From Marine Group II euryarchaeote MED-G33 (lineage in GTDB: Archaea > Thermoplasmatota > Poseidoniia > Poseidoniales > Thalassarchaeaceae), in assembly GCA_949538655.1 (NCBI GenBank), contig CATISE010000184.1, positions 1-28,095 on the forward strand: 28,095 nucleotides of DNA. The letters are read 5' to 3'. The position numbers and the translations under genes were made by a program. Within the stretch, counting starts at the first letter, position 1, and each line of letters begins with the position of its first letter. Positions 13,641 to 23,100 of the stretch are shown here, piece by piece. Under the pieces are notes generated by a model. The model saw only the letters and a program-made list of their open reading frames with translations. It made no database searches and was not told the DNA's origin.

Positions 13641-15065
13641 ATGCGCATAATCATCGGTGGAGCTGGCGAGGTCGGCAGAGGTGTTGCAAGGGCACTTTAC
13701 AATGAAGGGCAGGATGTTGTTCTAATCGACTCAGACCCCATCGCAATTAAGGAATCTCAATCGATTGATGCGTTTGTTTTGCTAGGTGATGTCACCCGCC
13801 GCGAAATTCTGAAGGAAGCCGGCATTCGTGACGCACAGGTATTTATTGCTGCTACAGGTAGTGATGAAAGAAACATGCTTTCATGCGCATTAGCGAGAGA
13901 TCTTCTCGAAGAGGAACTTCCGATTGAAAAATACCCCAATCGCGCATCATTGCTGACAATTGCTAGAATCCACGATGCAGATTTAATTGCTGGTGAGACT
14001 GATCGATTGTCGCGTTGGTCTGGAGTGGACGTTGCAATATGTCCTCACCAAGCCTCGATTGATCGACTGACAGCAGGTCTGAAATCGTCCAGCTTGAATG
14101 ATGTGCTTCCACTCGGGGGCGATGCATGGATTGTAGAGGTCGAAGTCACCCCCAATGCAACTGAATTGGCCTCATTTACACTCGGGCAAGCAGAAGATAA
14201 AATCGATGGCTTACCCAAAGCATTCACACTTTGCCGTAAGGGCAAGAGCGCATTCGTACCGGATGATGATACTCTCGTAGAAGCAGGTGACCGATTGGTA
14301 TTCGCAACCATCGGTGAGCATACGTTCAAACGAATTTCAAAAGCGGCAGGCCATGTAGAGCCACCCTACCCAGAAACACCACGTGTTGCCATTTTTGGAG
14401 CCACAGCACTCGGTCGACAATTGGCAACAGAATACCTTGGTGAAGGTTGTTGGGTTACGGTATTGGACGAGCATCTTGAAGCTGCAAATGAACTGGTGGG
14501 TTCATCGATTGGTGCTCACAAGCGATTGGACGTTATTCATTGTAACCTTGGCGATTTAGATTTGTTACGTGAAATTGAATTGGCAGAGCACGATATTGCC
14601 ATTGCTGCATTACAAGATGATCATGAAAATATCGCTATTGCAATGCGTGCAGCGGATATTGGTGTTGTAAGAACAGGATTGGTACTTGATGATTCGGCTC
14701 TTGCCCGAGTTGTACGACGGATTGGTTTGACTTATGCCGTATCTGAGCGTCGTGTGGCGATTGATGCCATTCTAATGCAAGTGCATCGCAGAGTCCCAGG
14801 CCATTACCAATTGATGCCATCGGTTCCAGAAATTGTTGCCATGAGTGCAACTGTATTCGAAGGGCACAGTCGACTGGGTCAAACCATTGCAAAGATTGAG
14901 AAAAAGGGTTCATTCCGTATCGCCTTCGTCGAAAGAGAGAATTCTGAAGGTTCCCGAGTCATGTTCCGTTCAAAAGAAGACATGACAGTGAAGATTGGCG
15001 ACCGACTGATTCTGTTCGTCTCAGCCGATGATGTATCTACTGTTGAGAAGATCTTGGAGCGTTGA
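13641..15065 (+). CDS. trkA: Trk potassium uptake regulatory subunit TrkA
   Basis: TrkA is the cytoplasmic ring subunit that gates the TrkH potassium channel in response to nucleotides. The 474 residues form a tandem duplication. The first RCK-N Rossmann domain has GGAGEVGRG at residues 6-14 and the acidic LIDSD at the end of the second strand. A first RCK-C domain lies around 150-235. The second Rossmann half starts at about 248 with VAIFGATALGRQLA, and a second RCK-C domain ends the chain. In the second half the glycine loop is GATALG, with one Gly lost relative to GxGxxG, so nucleotide binding may be weaker there. The start has a strong GGAGGA. trkH starts two bases after the stop, so the two are an operon. 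Confidence 0.94.
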   Translation: MRIIIGGAGEVGRGVARALYNEGQDVVLIDSDPIAIKESQSIDAFVLLGDVTRREILKEAGIRDAQVFIAATGSDERNMLSCALARDLLEEELPIEKYPNRASLLTIARIHDADLIAGETDRLSRWSGVDVAICPHQASIDRLTAGLKSSSLNDVLPLGGDAWIVEVEVTPNATELASFTLGQAEDKIDGLPKAFTLCRKGKSAFVPDDDTLVEAGDRLVFATIGEHTFKRISKAAGHVEPPYPETPRVAIFGATALGRQLATEYLGEGCWVTVLDEHLEAANELVGSSIGAHKRLDVIHCNLGDLDLLREIELAEHDIAIAALQDDHENIAIAMRAADIGVVRTGLVLDDSALARVVRRIGLTYAVSERRVAIDAILMQVHRRVPGHYQLMPSVPEIVAMSATVFEGHSRLGQTIAKIEKKGSFRIAFVERENSEGSRVMFRSKEDMTVKIGDRLILFVSADDVSTVEKILER

Positions 15066-15067
15066 CT

Positions 15068-16636
15068 ATGCGGACAGACGTCATTGCACTCGTTGCAGGA
15101 TGGAGTCTAATCCTCCTCATATTGCCACTTGCAATCAGTGGAGCAATTGGTTACATCATGCACGACGCGGTTTCAGTGATCCTGTGGTCTTTCGTACCGC
15201 CTATTCTATTCTGTACAATTGTAGGAACCATCTTGATTCGAATGGGTACAAGACAGGATACTGCAGAACGATTGCGTGATCGAGAGGCTTTTGCAGCCGT
15301 CGCTCTTTCTTGGCCACTCATCGTCGCAGTTGGTGCATTACCATACTGGTTGGGTCCTACTTTCCACGGTCCGATTACCTGGGATGGGGATGGGGGCACG
15401 CTCCAAGAGATTCTTGGTGGTATGATTCGCGGATGGTTTGAATCGATGTCAGGATTCACAACCAGTGGCGCTACGACAATCGATCCCTATGCTTCACCCA
15501 TATGTGAGGGTGTAGAAGATTGCATTGCAAGTCAACCATACGGTATCCTGTTCTGGCGCTCATCAACTCAATGGTTGGGTGGAATGGGAATTATCATGCT
15601 CGGTATGCTGCTTCTTAGTCGTGCACTCGGAGGTGGAATGTCGATTGCACGTGCTGAACTCACCGGTCCGTCATTGAGCCGCTTAAGACCTCGACTTCAG
15701 GAAACCGCACAGGCTCTTTGGGGCATCTACATTGGCCTTACATTACTGGAATTTTTACTGCTATTATTGTGGGCAGATCTCAGTTGGTTCGACTCCATTA
15801 ATTACGCATTGACCACCATGCCATCAGGGGGTTTTGGAACGACTGATGCTGGCATCATGCATTTTGATAGTCAACTCGTCGAGGGTATCATCACATTCTT
15901 CATGGTCGCCACAGGCATCAACTTCACGCTGTTCCATTTTATTCTACTCAAGGAATATACGAAAGTCGTTAACGACCAGGAGTTGCGTGTTTACTTATTC
16001 GTTCTCGCAGGTGCATGGACCATCTTTGCCCTAAACCTCGTGTATAGTGCAGGCTGGGAGTGGGGCGATGCTCTACGCCATGGGGCATTCCAGGCTGCTG
16101 CAATTGGTACTTCTACAGGATATGCTAGTGCTGATTTCGCAAGTTGGCCAGTCCTCTCACTGTTTGTCTTACTGTTCTTAATGGTCGTTGGTGCATCTGC
16201 CGGTTCCACCAGTGGTGGCTTGAAGATTCTACGACTTCGGTTGGCGTTTGTTTTGGCCCGACGTGAAATTCACCGGATGGTGCAACCACGTGCCATTATC
16301 AGTGTCCGAATGAATGATGAAGTGGTTGAAGATTCAAGGATGTGGGTTGTAATTGGCATGCTATCCACGTGGGCAGCATTGGCAATGATCAGTCTTATTG
16401 TTTTGGCATTCTTTGAACCGACTCACTCATTGGAAACAATACTCTCAGTCATCTTTGCGGCGCTTGGAAACACGGGTCCAGCTTTAGGTGCATTTGGACC
16501 TACATCAACGTGGGCAGGATTGAATTGGTATTCTCTATTCTACACTTCACTGCTAATGTGGGCAGGACGGTTGGAACTACTCACTGTATTGGTGCTATTC
16601 CATCCTCGAACTTGGCGCAGTGAAAACAAGAATTAG
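15068..16636 (+). CDS. trkH: Trk/Ktr potassium uptake channel subunit TrkH
   Basis: TrkH is the membrane channel for potassium, built from four M1-P-M2 repeats whose P loops form the filter. All four are visible: SGFTTSGATT near residue 130, TTMPSGGFGTTDAG near 260, AIGTSTGYASADF near 345, and ALGNTGPALGAFG near 470. The segment RSSTQWLGGMGIIML after the first filter is also a family hallmark. About 522 residues is the normal length. I start at the ATG at 15068, two bases after the trkA stop, with GGAG eight bases upstream. An in-frame TTG at 15062 overlapping trkA is possible. The TAG stop overlaps the stop of the opposing rfcL by four bases. Confidence 0.94.
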   Translation: MRTDVIALVAGWSLILLILPLAISGAIGYIMHDAVSVILWSFVPPILFCTIVGTILIRMGTRQDTAERLRDREAFAAVALSWPLIVAVGALPYWLGPTFHGPITWDGDGGTLQEILGGMIRGWFESMSGFTTSGATTIDPYASPICEGVEDCIASQPYGILFWRSSTQWLGGMGIIMLGMLLLSRALGGGMSIARAELTGPSLSRLRPRLQETAQALWGIYIGLTLLEFLLLLLWADLSWFDSINYALTTMPSGGFGTTDAGIMHFDSQLVEGIITFFMVATGINFTLFHFILLKEYTKVVNDQELRVYLFVLAGAWTIFALNLVYSAGWEWGDALRHGAFQAAAIGTSTGYASADFASWPVLSLFVLLFLMVVGASAGSTSGGLKILRLRLAFVLARREIHRMVQPRAIISVRMNDEVVEDSRMWVVIGMLSTWAALAMISLIVLAFFEPTHSLETILSVIFAALGNTGPALGAFGPTSTWAGLNWYSLFYTSLLMWAGRLELLTVLVLFHPRTWRSENKN

Positions 16637-18177
16637 AAAAAGTCCAGAGATTTCTGAGCCGAATCTTCAGTGGTCTGCTCAGCAACTTCAATGATTTCGT
16701 CATCGATTTGTTGCAAGTCGCTTTGGACGCCAGGAGATGCATTTACGATTTGTACTTCGTCATATTTCGTAGCGAGCAATTTACTGGTTTTTAGGTTGGC
16801 ACGCAAACCATGTAACGCGAGGTGGTCCCCTGAAGACAGACCAAATGCGAGTGAAATGTCAAAATTATCTGGGTCACCATTCAATTTGTCACTGGAAATT
16901 GCACGAAGAGCTGGCCACAATTCTTCACGTACTGCCATTTCACTCGCACCACATGTTTCCGCTAGACGTTCGACAATCGAAGACCTTCGCCATGCCTCGT
17001 TACCTCTTCTCAGGAATGCGGGGAATTGCAAAGAGAAACGATCAGGACGTTTTTCAGAAGATGCCACACTGGCAGCCAATGACCCCAAGTTCCCCGCCCA
17101 GTAAGAGGAACGATATGCGAGGTTTGAATATCGAACAAAAATCGACTGTGCAGCAATAGACAGAGTTTTCGAAGCACGTGCCCAACTCTCTGGTTGTCGC
17201 ATTACAGAGGCATTGTTCCAAGTTACCCATGCAATGAATTCATCCGGAGTTTTATCCAATAGCAGACTCAATCTAGCAGCCTCTTTCGAATCTAGTGTTC
17301 TGTATAGTTTTTCAAGGCCAGGGAACAAATCGATTTGTTGATCACGTTGGCCCATCTCAATTTGTTCTAATACTGCTTGCTCATCGATATGAGTTGGTGA
17401 TGTTGCACAAATTGCTTGCAAATCTCTAACAATGGCACGAATATCACCAGGGTTCACAGCCACAAGTCGATCGATTGCAATGGCATCAGCAGTGACGCCT
17501 TCAGCAACCAAGACGCGATTTGCGATACGCTTCAGGGCACTATCTGAGACTCGATTGAATTCAATAATTTCAGCCAATCTTGAAAATCGATCTCTCGTGG
17601 TTCTCCATTGTCCACCTTTTCCCCACAAACGCATCGGGTCATTGCAAGTCAACAGTACGGGTTGTTTGGTATTTTGCAGCATTTTGAGCAGTTCCGCTTT
17701 GCCACCACTATCACCTCTAAGTTGGTTTTTCTCATCTGAATCGAGGCCAGCCCCCAAGGTCGCAGCAATTCGTTTTTCACTGGCCTGTCTAAATGTGCCA
17801 GACAAGTGGTCCACCTCGTCGAGTAAAATTAGGGTTCTTCGATTGTTTTCGGAGCCAAACGAACCATCCATGCTGAATGTGAAATGATTTGCGCTGCCCG
17901 TAGATGCACGACGAATTGCTGCAGCATTTCGCTGGTCACTCGCATTGAGTTCGATGACATCCCAACCCATGTCATTTGCAATTGCCGTAGCGAGACTTGT
18001 TTTACCTACACCTGGGGGGCCCGATAGTAACATTCCTCGTTTGTCAGGGATGCCACGGCCCCATTGTGTGAGCCAATTCCGAATTCGCTTTCGCTGAGTA
18101 TCATTTCCCTCAAGATCCCGGGTTGCCCTAGGTCTGTAGCGTTCAGTCCAGTCCTCGGGGGAATCGACATCAGCCAT
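16633..18177 (-). CDS. rfcL: Replication factor C large subunit
   Basis: RfcL joins with the small subunits to load the PCNA sliding clamp at primer ends. The protein begins MADVDSPEDWTERYRP. It carries Walker A GPPGVGKT (53-60), the family block ELNASDQRN, Walker B LILLDEVDHL (about 116-125) and sensor 1 LLTCNDP (about 185-191). A helical C-terminal region follows, and the very last residues, QKSLDFF, are a PCNA-interacting (PIP) box. The total of 514 residues fits archaeal RfcL. The frame is open for 54 further codons upstream, but that stretch overlaps the end of glyS, and the conserved ERYRP start marks the real N-terminus. It follows glyS by 40 bases and is probably co-transcribed. Confidence 0.95.
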   Translation of the reverse strand: MADVDSPEDWTERYRPRATRDLEGNDTQRKRIRNWLTQWGRGIPDKRGMLLSGPPGVGKTSLATAIANDMGWDVIELNASDQRNAAAIRRASTGSANHFTFSMDGSFGSENNRRTLILLDEVDHLSGTFRQASEKRIAATLGAGLDSDEKNQLRGDSGGKAELLKMLQNTKQPVLLTCNDPMRLWGKGGQWRTTRDRFSRLAEIIEFNRVSDSALKRIANRVLVAEGVTADAIAIDRLVAVNPGDIRAIVRDLQAICATSPTHIDEQAVLEQIEMGQRDQQIDLFPGLEKLYRTLDSKEAARLSLLLDKTPDEFIAWVTWNNASVMRQPESWARASKTLSIAAQSIFVRYSNLAYRSSYWAGNLGSLAASVASSEKRPDRFSLQFPAFLRRGNEAWRRSSIVERLAETCGASEMAVREELWPALRAISSDKLNGDPDNFDISLAFGLSSGDHLALHGLRANLKTSKLLATKYDEVQIVNASPGVQSDLQQIDDEIIEVAEQTTEDSAQKSLDFF

Positions 18178-18217
18178 TGACAGAGGGCGAACAGCGGCGC
18201 CCTTTGAACATTGAGAA

Positions 18218-19939
18218 TTAGAATAGTTCGTCAATTGTATTGGTAGTAAGTGCGGTGATGATGTCTTGAGGCTGACTTCGTATCTGTTTACCATCGTCAC
18301 GACGACGAATCGTAACAGTTCCATTTTCAAGTGTCTCATGGTCGATAGTCAGCGCCCATGGTACGCCGACTTCATCTGCACGTGCATATCGACGGCCAAT
18401 AGATCCTGAACCATCATAATATGAAGCAAGATTTTTTGTTGAACAAATTAGTTGATGAATATCTTCTGATATGGACTGTAGACCATCTTTTTCCATCAAT
18501 GGAAGGACTGCGACATCAATAGGGGCAACAGTGGGTCTTAATCGTAAAACAGTATATGTTTCCCCTCCCTTTTCGGTTTCCTCAAAGGCATGATCTAAAA
18601 CATGCCACAAAATTCGATCGATTCCAAATGCTGGTTCTACAACATGTGGTAGGAACCACTCGCCATGCTCAGTATTCTGAATATGTTTTTCTTCGACCAT
18701 TTCAGATTCGATTGTTACCGTGGAACCATCATCAAGAATGAGCTTGAAAGGGAAACTTTTTGGCAAATCATCCAGTGCTTCAAGTGCTGAATTGACCATG
18801 CCTGCCTTTGATTTGAAAGCAGGACCAATTACAGAACCGATTCCAGCGAGGATGGTTTTGTCAACAACCTTGGGGGTGTCATATGGTCGCCAAGCGCGCA
18901 GGTTTTTGTCACCTGTAGCTGATTCATGTGCAGCGAGGTCGTAACATCCTCGGTGTGCGATTCCAACACATTCAATCCAGCCATACGACCCATGAATTTC
19001 AGCATCCCAACAATCTGTAGCATAGTGTGCCATTTCAGTACCCTCATGCTGTCGGAATCTAATTTTAGAGGGGTGAATCCCTACATCGACAAGGAAATCC
19101 CATGTGCGAGCCATGAACCAAGCAACGGTGGGGTGCCGGATGATATTCTCGTCAGAGGCTTTACCAGGGGTCATTTCGACTGGCCCCCCAAATTCAGGGT
19201 CAGGAACAAGACTGAATGTCACATCATTCCACTTCGAGAAATCATGAGCTGGTTTGGTTTCAGGGTCGATGAAATATTCAAGTTCAGCCATATTGAATTC
19301 GCGCAAACGGATCATACCTTGTCGGGGACTAATCTCATTGCGGTAACCCTTTCCGGACTGAACAGCACCGAATGGTAACCGGTTCCTGAAATGCCTGTAC
19401 AATGCTGGGAATAACATGAACATCCCTTGGGCTGTTTCAGGCCGCATGTAGGCAGTACGACCACCTTTCATGGCCCCAATCTGCGTGTCAAACATTAGAT
19501 TCATCGGTTGTGGTGGTTTCCATTCCGCTGTACCACAACTTGGGCAAGGTATACTATTGTCAGTAATAATTGAGTTCAATTCTTCAGCGGTCAAAATATC
19601 AGGGTTTGGATGTAATCCTTCAACCAAGTGGTCGCTTCGAAAAGCACCATTACAAGCGCAACATTCAGACATATAGTCATTGAATTCCCCTACATGGCCA
19701 CTGGCGATCAATACAGATTCGGGCGTAATCGTGGGGCTGTCGATTTCAACAATATTGCCATGAGATGACCAATGCTCTAACCATGCATTTTTCAATCGTC
19801 TACGCAAACGCCCTCCAATAGGTCCAAAATCGAATAAACCTGCAACGCCACCATGAATTTCAAAGGCAGGGAGGATAACACCTCGCCTCCGTAGCATGCT
19901 AGTAAGGCGTTCAAGACGCGCATGCGAGTCCCTCATCAT
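18218..19939 (-). CDS. glyS: Glycyl-tRNA synthetase (alpha2 type)
   Basis: This class II enzyme charges tRNA-Gly. The 573 residues match the archaeal/eukaryotic homodimeric form. The N-terminal block GVILPAFEIHGGVAGLFDFGP leads the catalytic domain. A zinc-type insert has ECCACNG and CPSCG. RPETAQGMF, motif 2 (GYRNEISPRQGMIRLREF) and motif 3 (VVEPAFGIDRIL) are complete. The C-terminal anticodon-binding domain starts near residue 475 (LRPTVAPIDVAVLPL) and includes RRYARADEVGVPWALTID. Two adjacent ATGs (19939 and 19936) are both possible starts. No Shine-Dalgarno sequence is seen; a small hairpin ends three bases upstream. rfcL follows. Confidence 0.96.
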   Translation of the reverse strand: MMRDSHARLERLTSMLRRRGVILPAFEIHGGVAGLFDFGPIGGRLRRRLKNAWLEHWSSHGNIVEIDSPTITPESVLIASGHVGEFNDYMSECCACNGAFRSDHLVEGLHPNPDILTAEELNSIITDNSIPCPSCGTAEWKPPQPMNLMFDTQIGAMKGGRTAYMRPETAQGMFMLFPALYRHFRNRLPFGAVQSGKGYRNEISPRQGMIRLREFNMAELEYFIDPETKPAHDFSKWNDVTFSLVPDPEFGGPVEMTPGKASDENIIRHPTVAWFMARTWDFLVDVGIHPSKIRFRQHEGTEMAHYATDCWDAEIHGSYGWIECVGIAHRGCYDLAAHESATGDKNLRAWRPYDTPKVVDKTILAGIGSVIGPAFKSKAGMVNSALEALDDLPKSFPFKLILDDGSTVTIESEMVEEKHIQNTEHGEWFLPHVVEPAFGIDRILWHVLDHAFEETEKGGETYTVLRLRPTVAPIDVAVLPLMEKDGLQSISEDIHQLICSTKNLASYYDGSGSIGRRYARADEVGVPWALTIDHETLENGTVTIRRRDDGKQIRSQPQDIITALTTNTIDELF

Positions 19940-20115
19940 TTATGCGCGTGAGCGCAAGCCACATCAAGCAATCGGCCAATAATTTGCCATGATGGTGAAT
20001 TTCAACGCTCCATAACTTCTCGATATGAAAATAATACTTGATTTATCATCAAATGACAGAATCGTTGATATACCGCTCCGTTACGCTACAGTTCGCGTAA
20101 TAGGAGGAATTTCTG
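19940..20115. promoter_or_regulatory. Divergent promoter region between glyS and the Lhr-type helicase
   Basis: This 176-base gap must hold promoters for both directions. Next to glyS is TGCGC-GTGA-GCGCA (19943-19956), a five-base stem ending three bases before the glyS ATG. Next to the helicase gene are an A/T-rich zone with a TTGAT/ATCAA inverted repeat (20038-20052), a possible TATA string GATATACC (20066-20073) and TTACGC/GCGTAA (20081-20100). The helicase Shine-Dalgarno AGGAGG at 20102-20107 lies eight bases before its GTG. Which A/T string is the TATA box cannot be decided by eye. Confidence 0.5.
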
Positions 20116-23100
20116 GTGGCAGATACAGTATACTTGGATTCCTATGAAGAGACCGAGGTATTATTGTCAAAATTATCTCAACCCGTTCGTGACTGGTTCA
20201 TCGACAAGTTCCCCGATTTTACCGATCCACAAAAGATGGCAATTCCATCGATTATCGATGGCGAACATCTCCTACTTTGTTCACCAACAGGTTCGGGTAA
20301 AACTCTGACTGCTTTCCTTACCATCATAGACAAACTCGTGCGTTTGGCAATCGATGGAAAATTAGAGAAACAGGTATACTGCGTATACATCTCACCCATT
20401 AAAGCCCTAGCCAATGATATCCAGAGAAACCTAATCGGTCCTTTGACAGAAATCAAAGAAAGATTCCTGCCCGCACGTGCCCAGGAGATTAAAGTTGGAT
20501 TGAGAACCGGTGATACACCTCAGTCTGAACGCCAAAAAATGCTCAGGAAACCCCCACACATTCTGATTACGACACCAGAATCTCTTGGATTGGCTCTAGC
20601 ATCAAAGAAATTTAGACCATTGATGCATGATTTGAAGTGGCTCATTATCGATGAAATGCATTCTCTCGTACCGACAAAACGAGGGACTCATTTGGCCCTC
20701 ACCATGGCACTCATGGATACACTCATCGCCAATCCTGTTCAGCGACTTGGTATATCTGCTACAATGGAGCCACTGGAAGAGGTTGCCCATTTCCTCGTCC
20801 CTGTCAAAGCAGAAGATCGAGAATCAGAAACAAATGCTCCAATGCCGGTTTTTGATGATGAGGAATCATCTCGAGTACACATTGCAAAGGTCAGCGAAGT
20901 CCGTGAGTTAGACTTGGATATCCTCCTTCCACACCCAAAATTCAGCGAGGTACCGGTCAAACAATTATTGGATCACAATGTCGATATCATCAAAGATCTT
21001 GTTGAGGCACATACGACAACGCTCGTATTTGCGAATACTAGACAAATGACTGAGATTATTACACAAAAATTGCGAGTATTGGGTCTTGCAGCAGTCGAGG
21101 GACACCATGGATCCATGGACAAGCAAATTCGATTGGAGGTCGAGCGGAAATTAAAACGAGGGGAATTGCGATGTTGTGTTTCATCGTCCTCACTTGAAAT
21201 GGGTATCGATATCGGTTCGGTCGATATGGTCATTCAATTGGGCTCACCAGGGTCGATTGCGACCGCATTGCAGCGGATCGGTCGTGCTGGGCACCATGTG
21301 GGGGGTATTCCGCGTGCCAGATTCTTGCCAACATCCTCCCATGATTTACTAGAGTTGGTCGCTCTTCAAGGTGCGATTATGGCGGGGGAAATGGATTTAT
21401 TGAGATTCCCAAAAAATTGTCTTGATGTATTGGCTCAATTTATCATTGGTCTGACCATCTGTGGTGAAATTGATATGGATGAGGCATATGCAATTATCAC
21501 ATCAGCTTACCCTTATCGAAGCCTTTCCTATGATGATTATATTGAAGTTTTAGATCTGCTAGAGGATGAACGGAGAGTTTGGGTTGATTGGGAGCAAAAT
21601 ATCATTGGTAAGCGTGGTTATGCGCAGATGATTTACTACACGAACATTGGGACCATTGCTCCAGATAATAACTACCTTGTTTTCAGCGCAGATGGGTCCA
21701 TGATTGGCCAATTATCTTCTTCATTTGTTCAGAATATTCGTCCAGGGGATGTGTTCCTACTGGGGGGCTCTACCTATCGCGTACATCGGATTCAAGCGAG
21801 TCGTGTTAGCGTCACTCCTGTGACCGGATACCGGCCAACCGTTCCTTCTTGGTCTGGTGAAGCTGCAAGTCGAACACGTGAACTGTCACAGGCTGTTCTC
21901 AATTTATTGAATGCGACTGTGACAACCATTCGTAGAGGCAAGGATCCACGCCTGCTATTGTCTGGGGCGTATGGTCTCTCTGACCCTGTCACTGAATCCT
22001 TGGCTCGTTTTCTCGAAGAACACACAATCGATTCTATACAGGTGCCAAGCCCTGAAAAAATATTGATTGAACAAATTATGAATTCTCCTGTTCCCACCTA
22101 CATCATCACAACTTGCAGAGGTCGAGCATTCAATATGGCCCTTGGATATTTCATGGCAGGGTTGTGTGACTTGAACAATATCCATGTTGTCGAAATGTCT
22201 TTCGATGAGAATTCATTCCTATTCAAAACAGGTCAGGAAATCGATACCAAGCAGATTTACCCCATGTTCAAAGACAATCAGCGTGATGCTGTTTTGCAGA
22301 GATATTTGCTGGACAGTCAGTTGTTTGCAAAACGATTCAGGGAAGTATCCGGGCGCTCACTCATCGTACCGCGCAGGATTGGTGCTGATGAAGTCAGTCC
22401 GAAGCAATTCCAGCAAAAGTCTGAGAAGGTTTTTCGAGAACATCGTCAGCATGCAGACAGTTTGTTGATACGCGAGGCGCAAAACGAAATTTTCCACACA
22501 GATTTAGATATGGAGGAATTGGAAAACTTCGTCAATCGAATGGATGATGGAGGAGTACGAATTGTGCATTCAAGAGTCACCCTTCCGAGTGCTCTAGGTA
22601 TGAATCTCTACATGGCTGCATTTGAGGACTTACTCAGTATGCGCACACGTGCATACTTGGTGAAGGACATCGATCCTGAAATTCTTCGTAGATTGTTGGG
22701 TGGGCGTTCACGAGCCACAGATTTAGATGATGAGGCGCTAAATCAATACTTTGAGAATAAAGCGAAAATCCCCGAAGATGCAGATGACCTTTTGCGTTTG
22801 ATGGAGAAGGGCGGTGGCTTACATCCAGATCTCAAAAATCCGCTCTATCAAGAAAAACTCAAAGATATTCCAGATTCCACCATTGATGGTTGGGTTACCG
22901 AGTTGGTCGAATCTGAATCAATTACTAAAATTCGAGGTTCTGGTTCCACAGAAATTGACGACAAATGGTTCTCCATTCGAATGGCTGAAGTTCACGGGAC
23001 ACTCGGTGTTTTGGCAACCAAGGGTGCAGAGGAATTGGATGATTTGCGCGAGTTGTATACAGGAGGTTTGACCTATGAAATCGCCACAGGTTTTGATGGT

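Noticed and set aside
15062..15067. TTG start for trkH overlapping trkA
   Set aside because: The ATG at 15068 has GGAG eight bases upstream and is the better start; TTG cannot be excluded.
18178..18339. 54-codon N-terminal extension of rfcL
   Set aside because: It overlaps the end of glyS, has no RfcL similarity, and the conserved ERYRP motif begins right after the ATG at 18177.
19943..19956. Small RNA gene suggested by the GTGA-loop hairpin
   Set aside because: A single five-base stem is too little to support an RNA gene; it is kept only as a leader or operator element.
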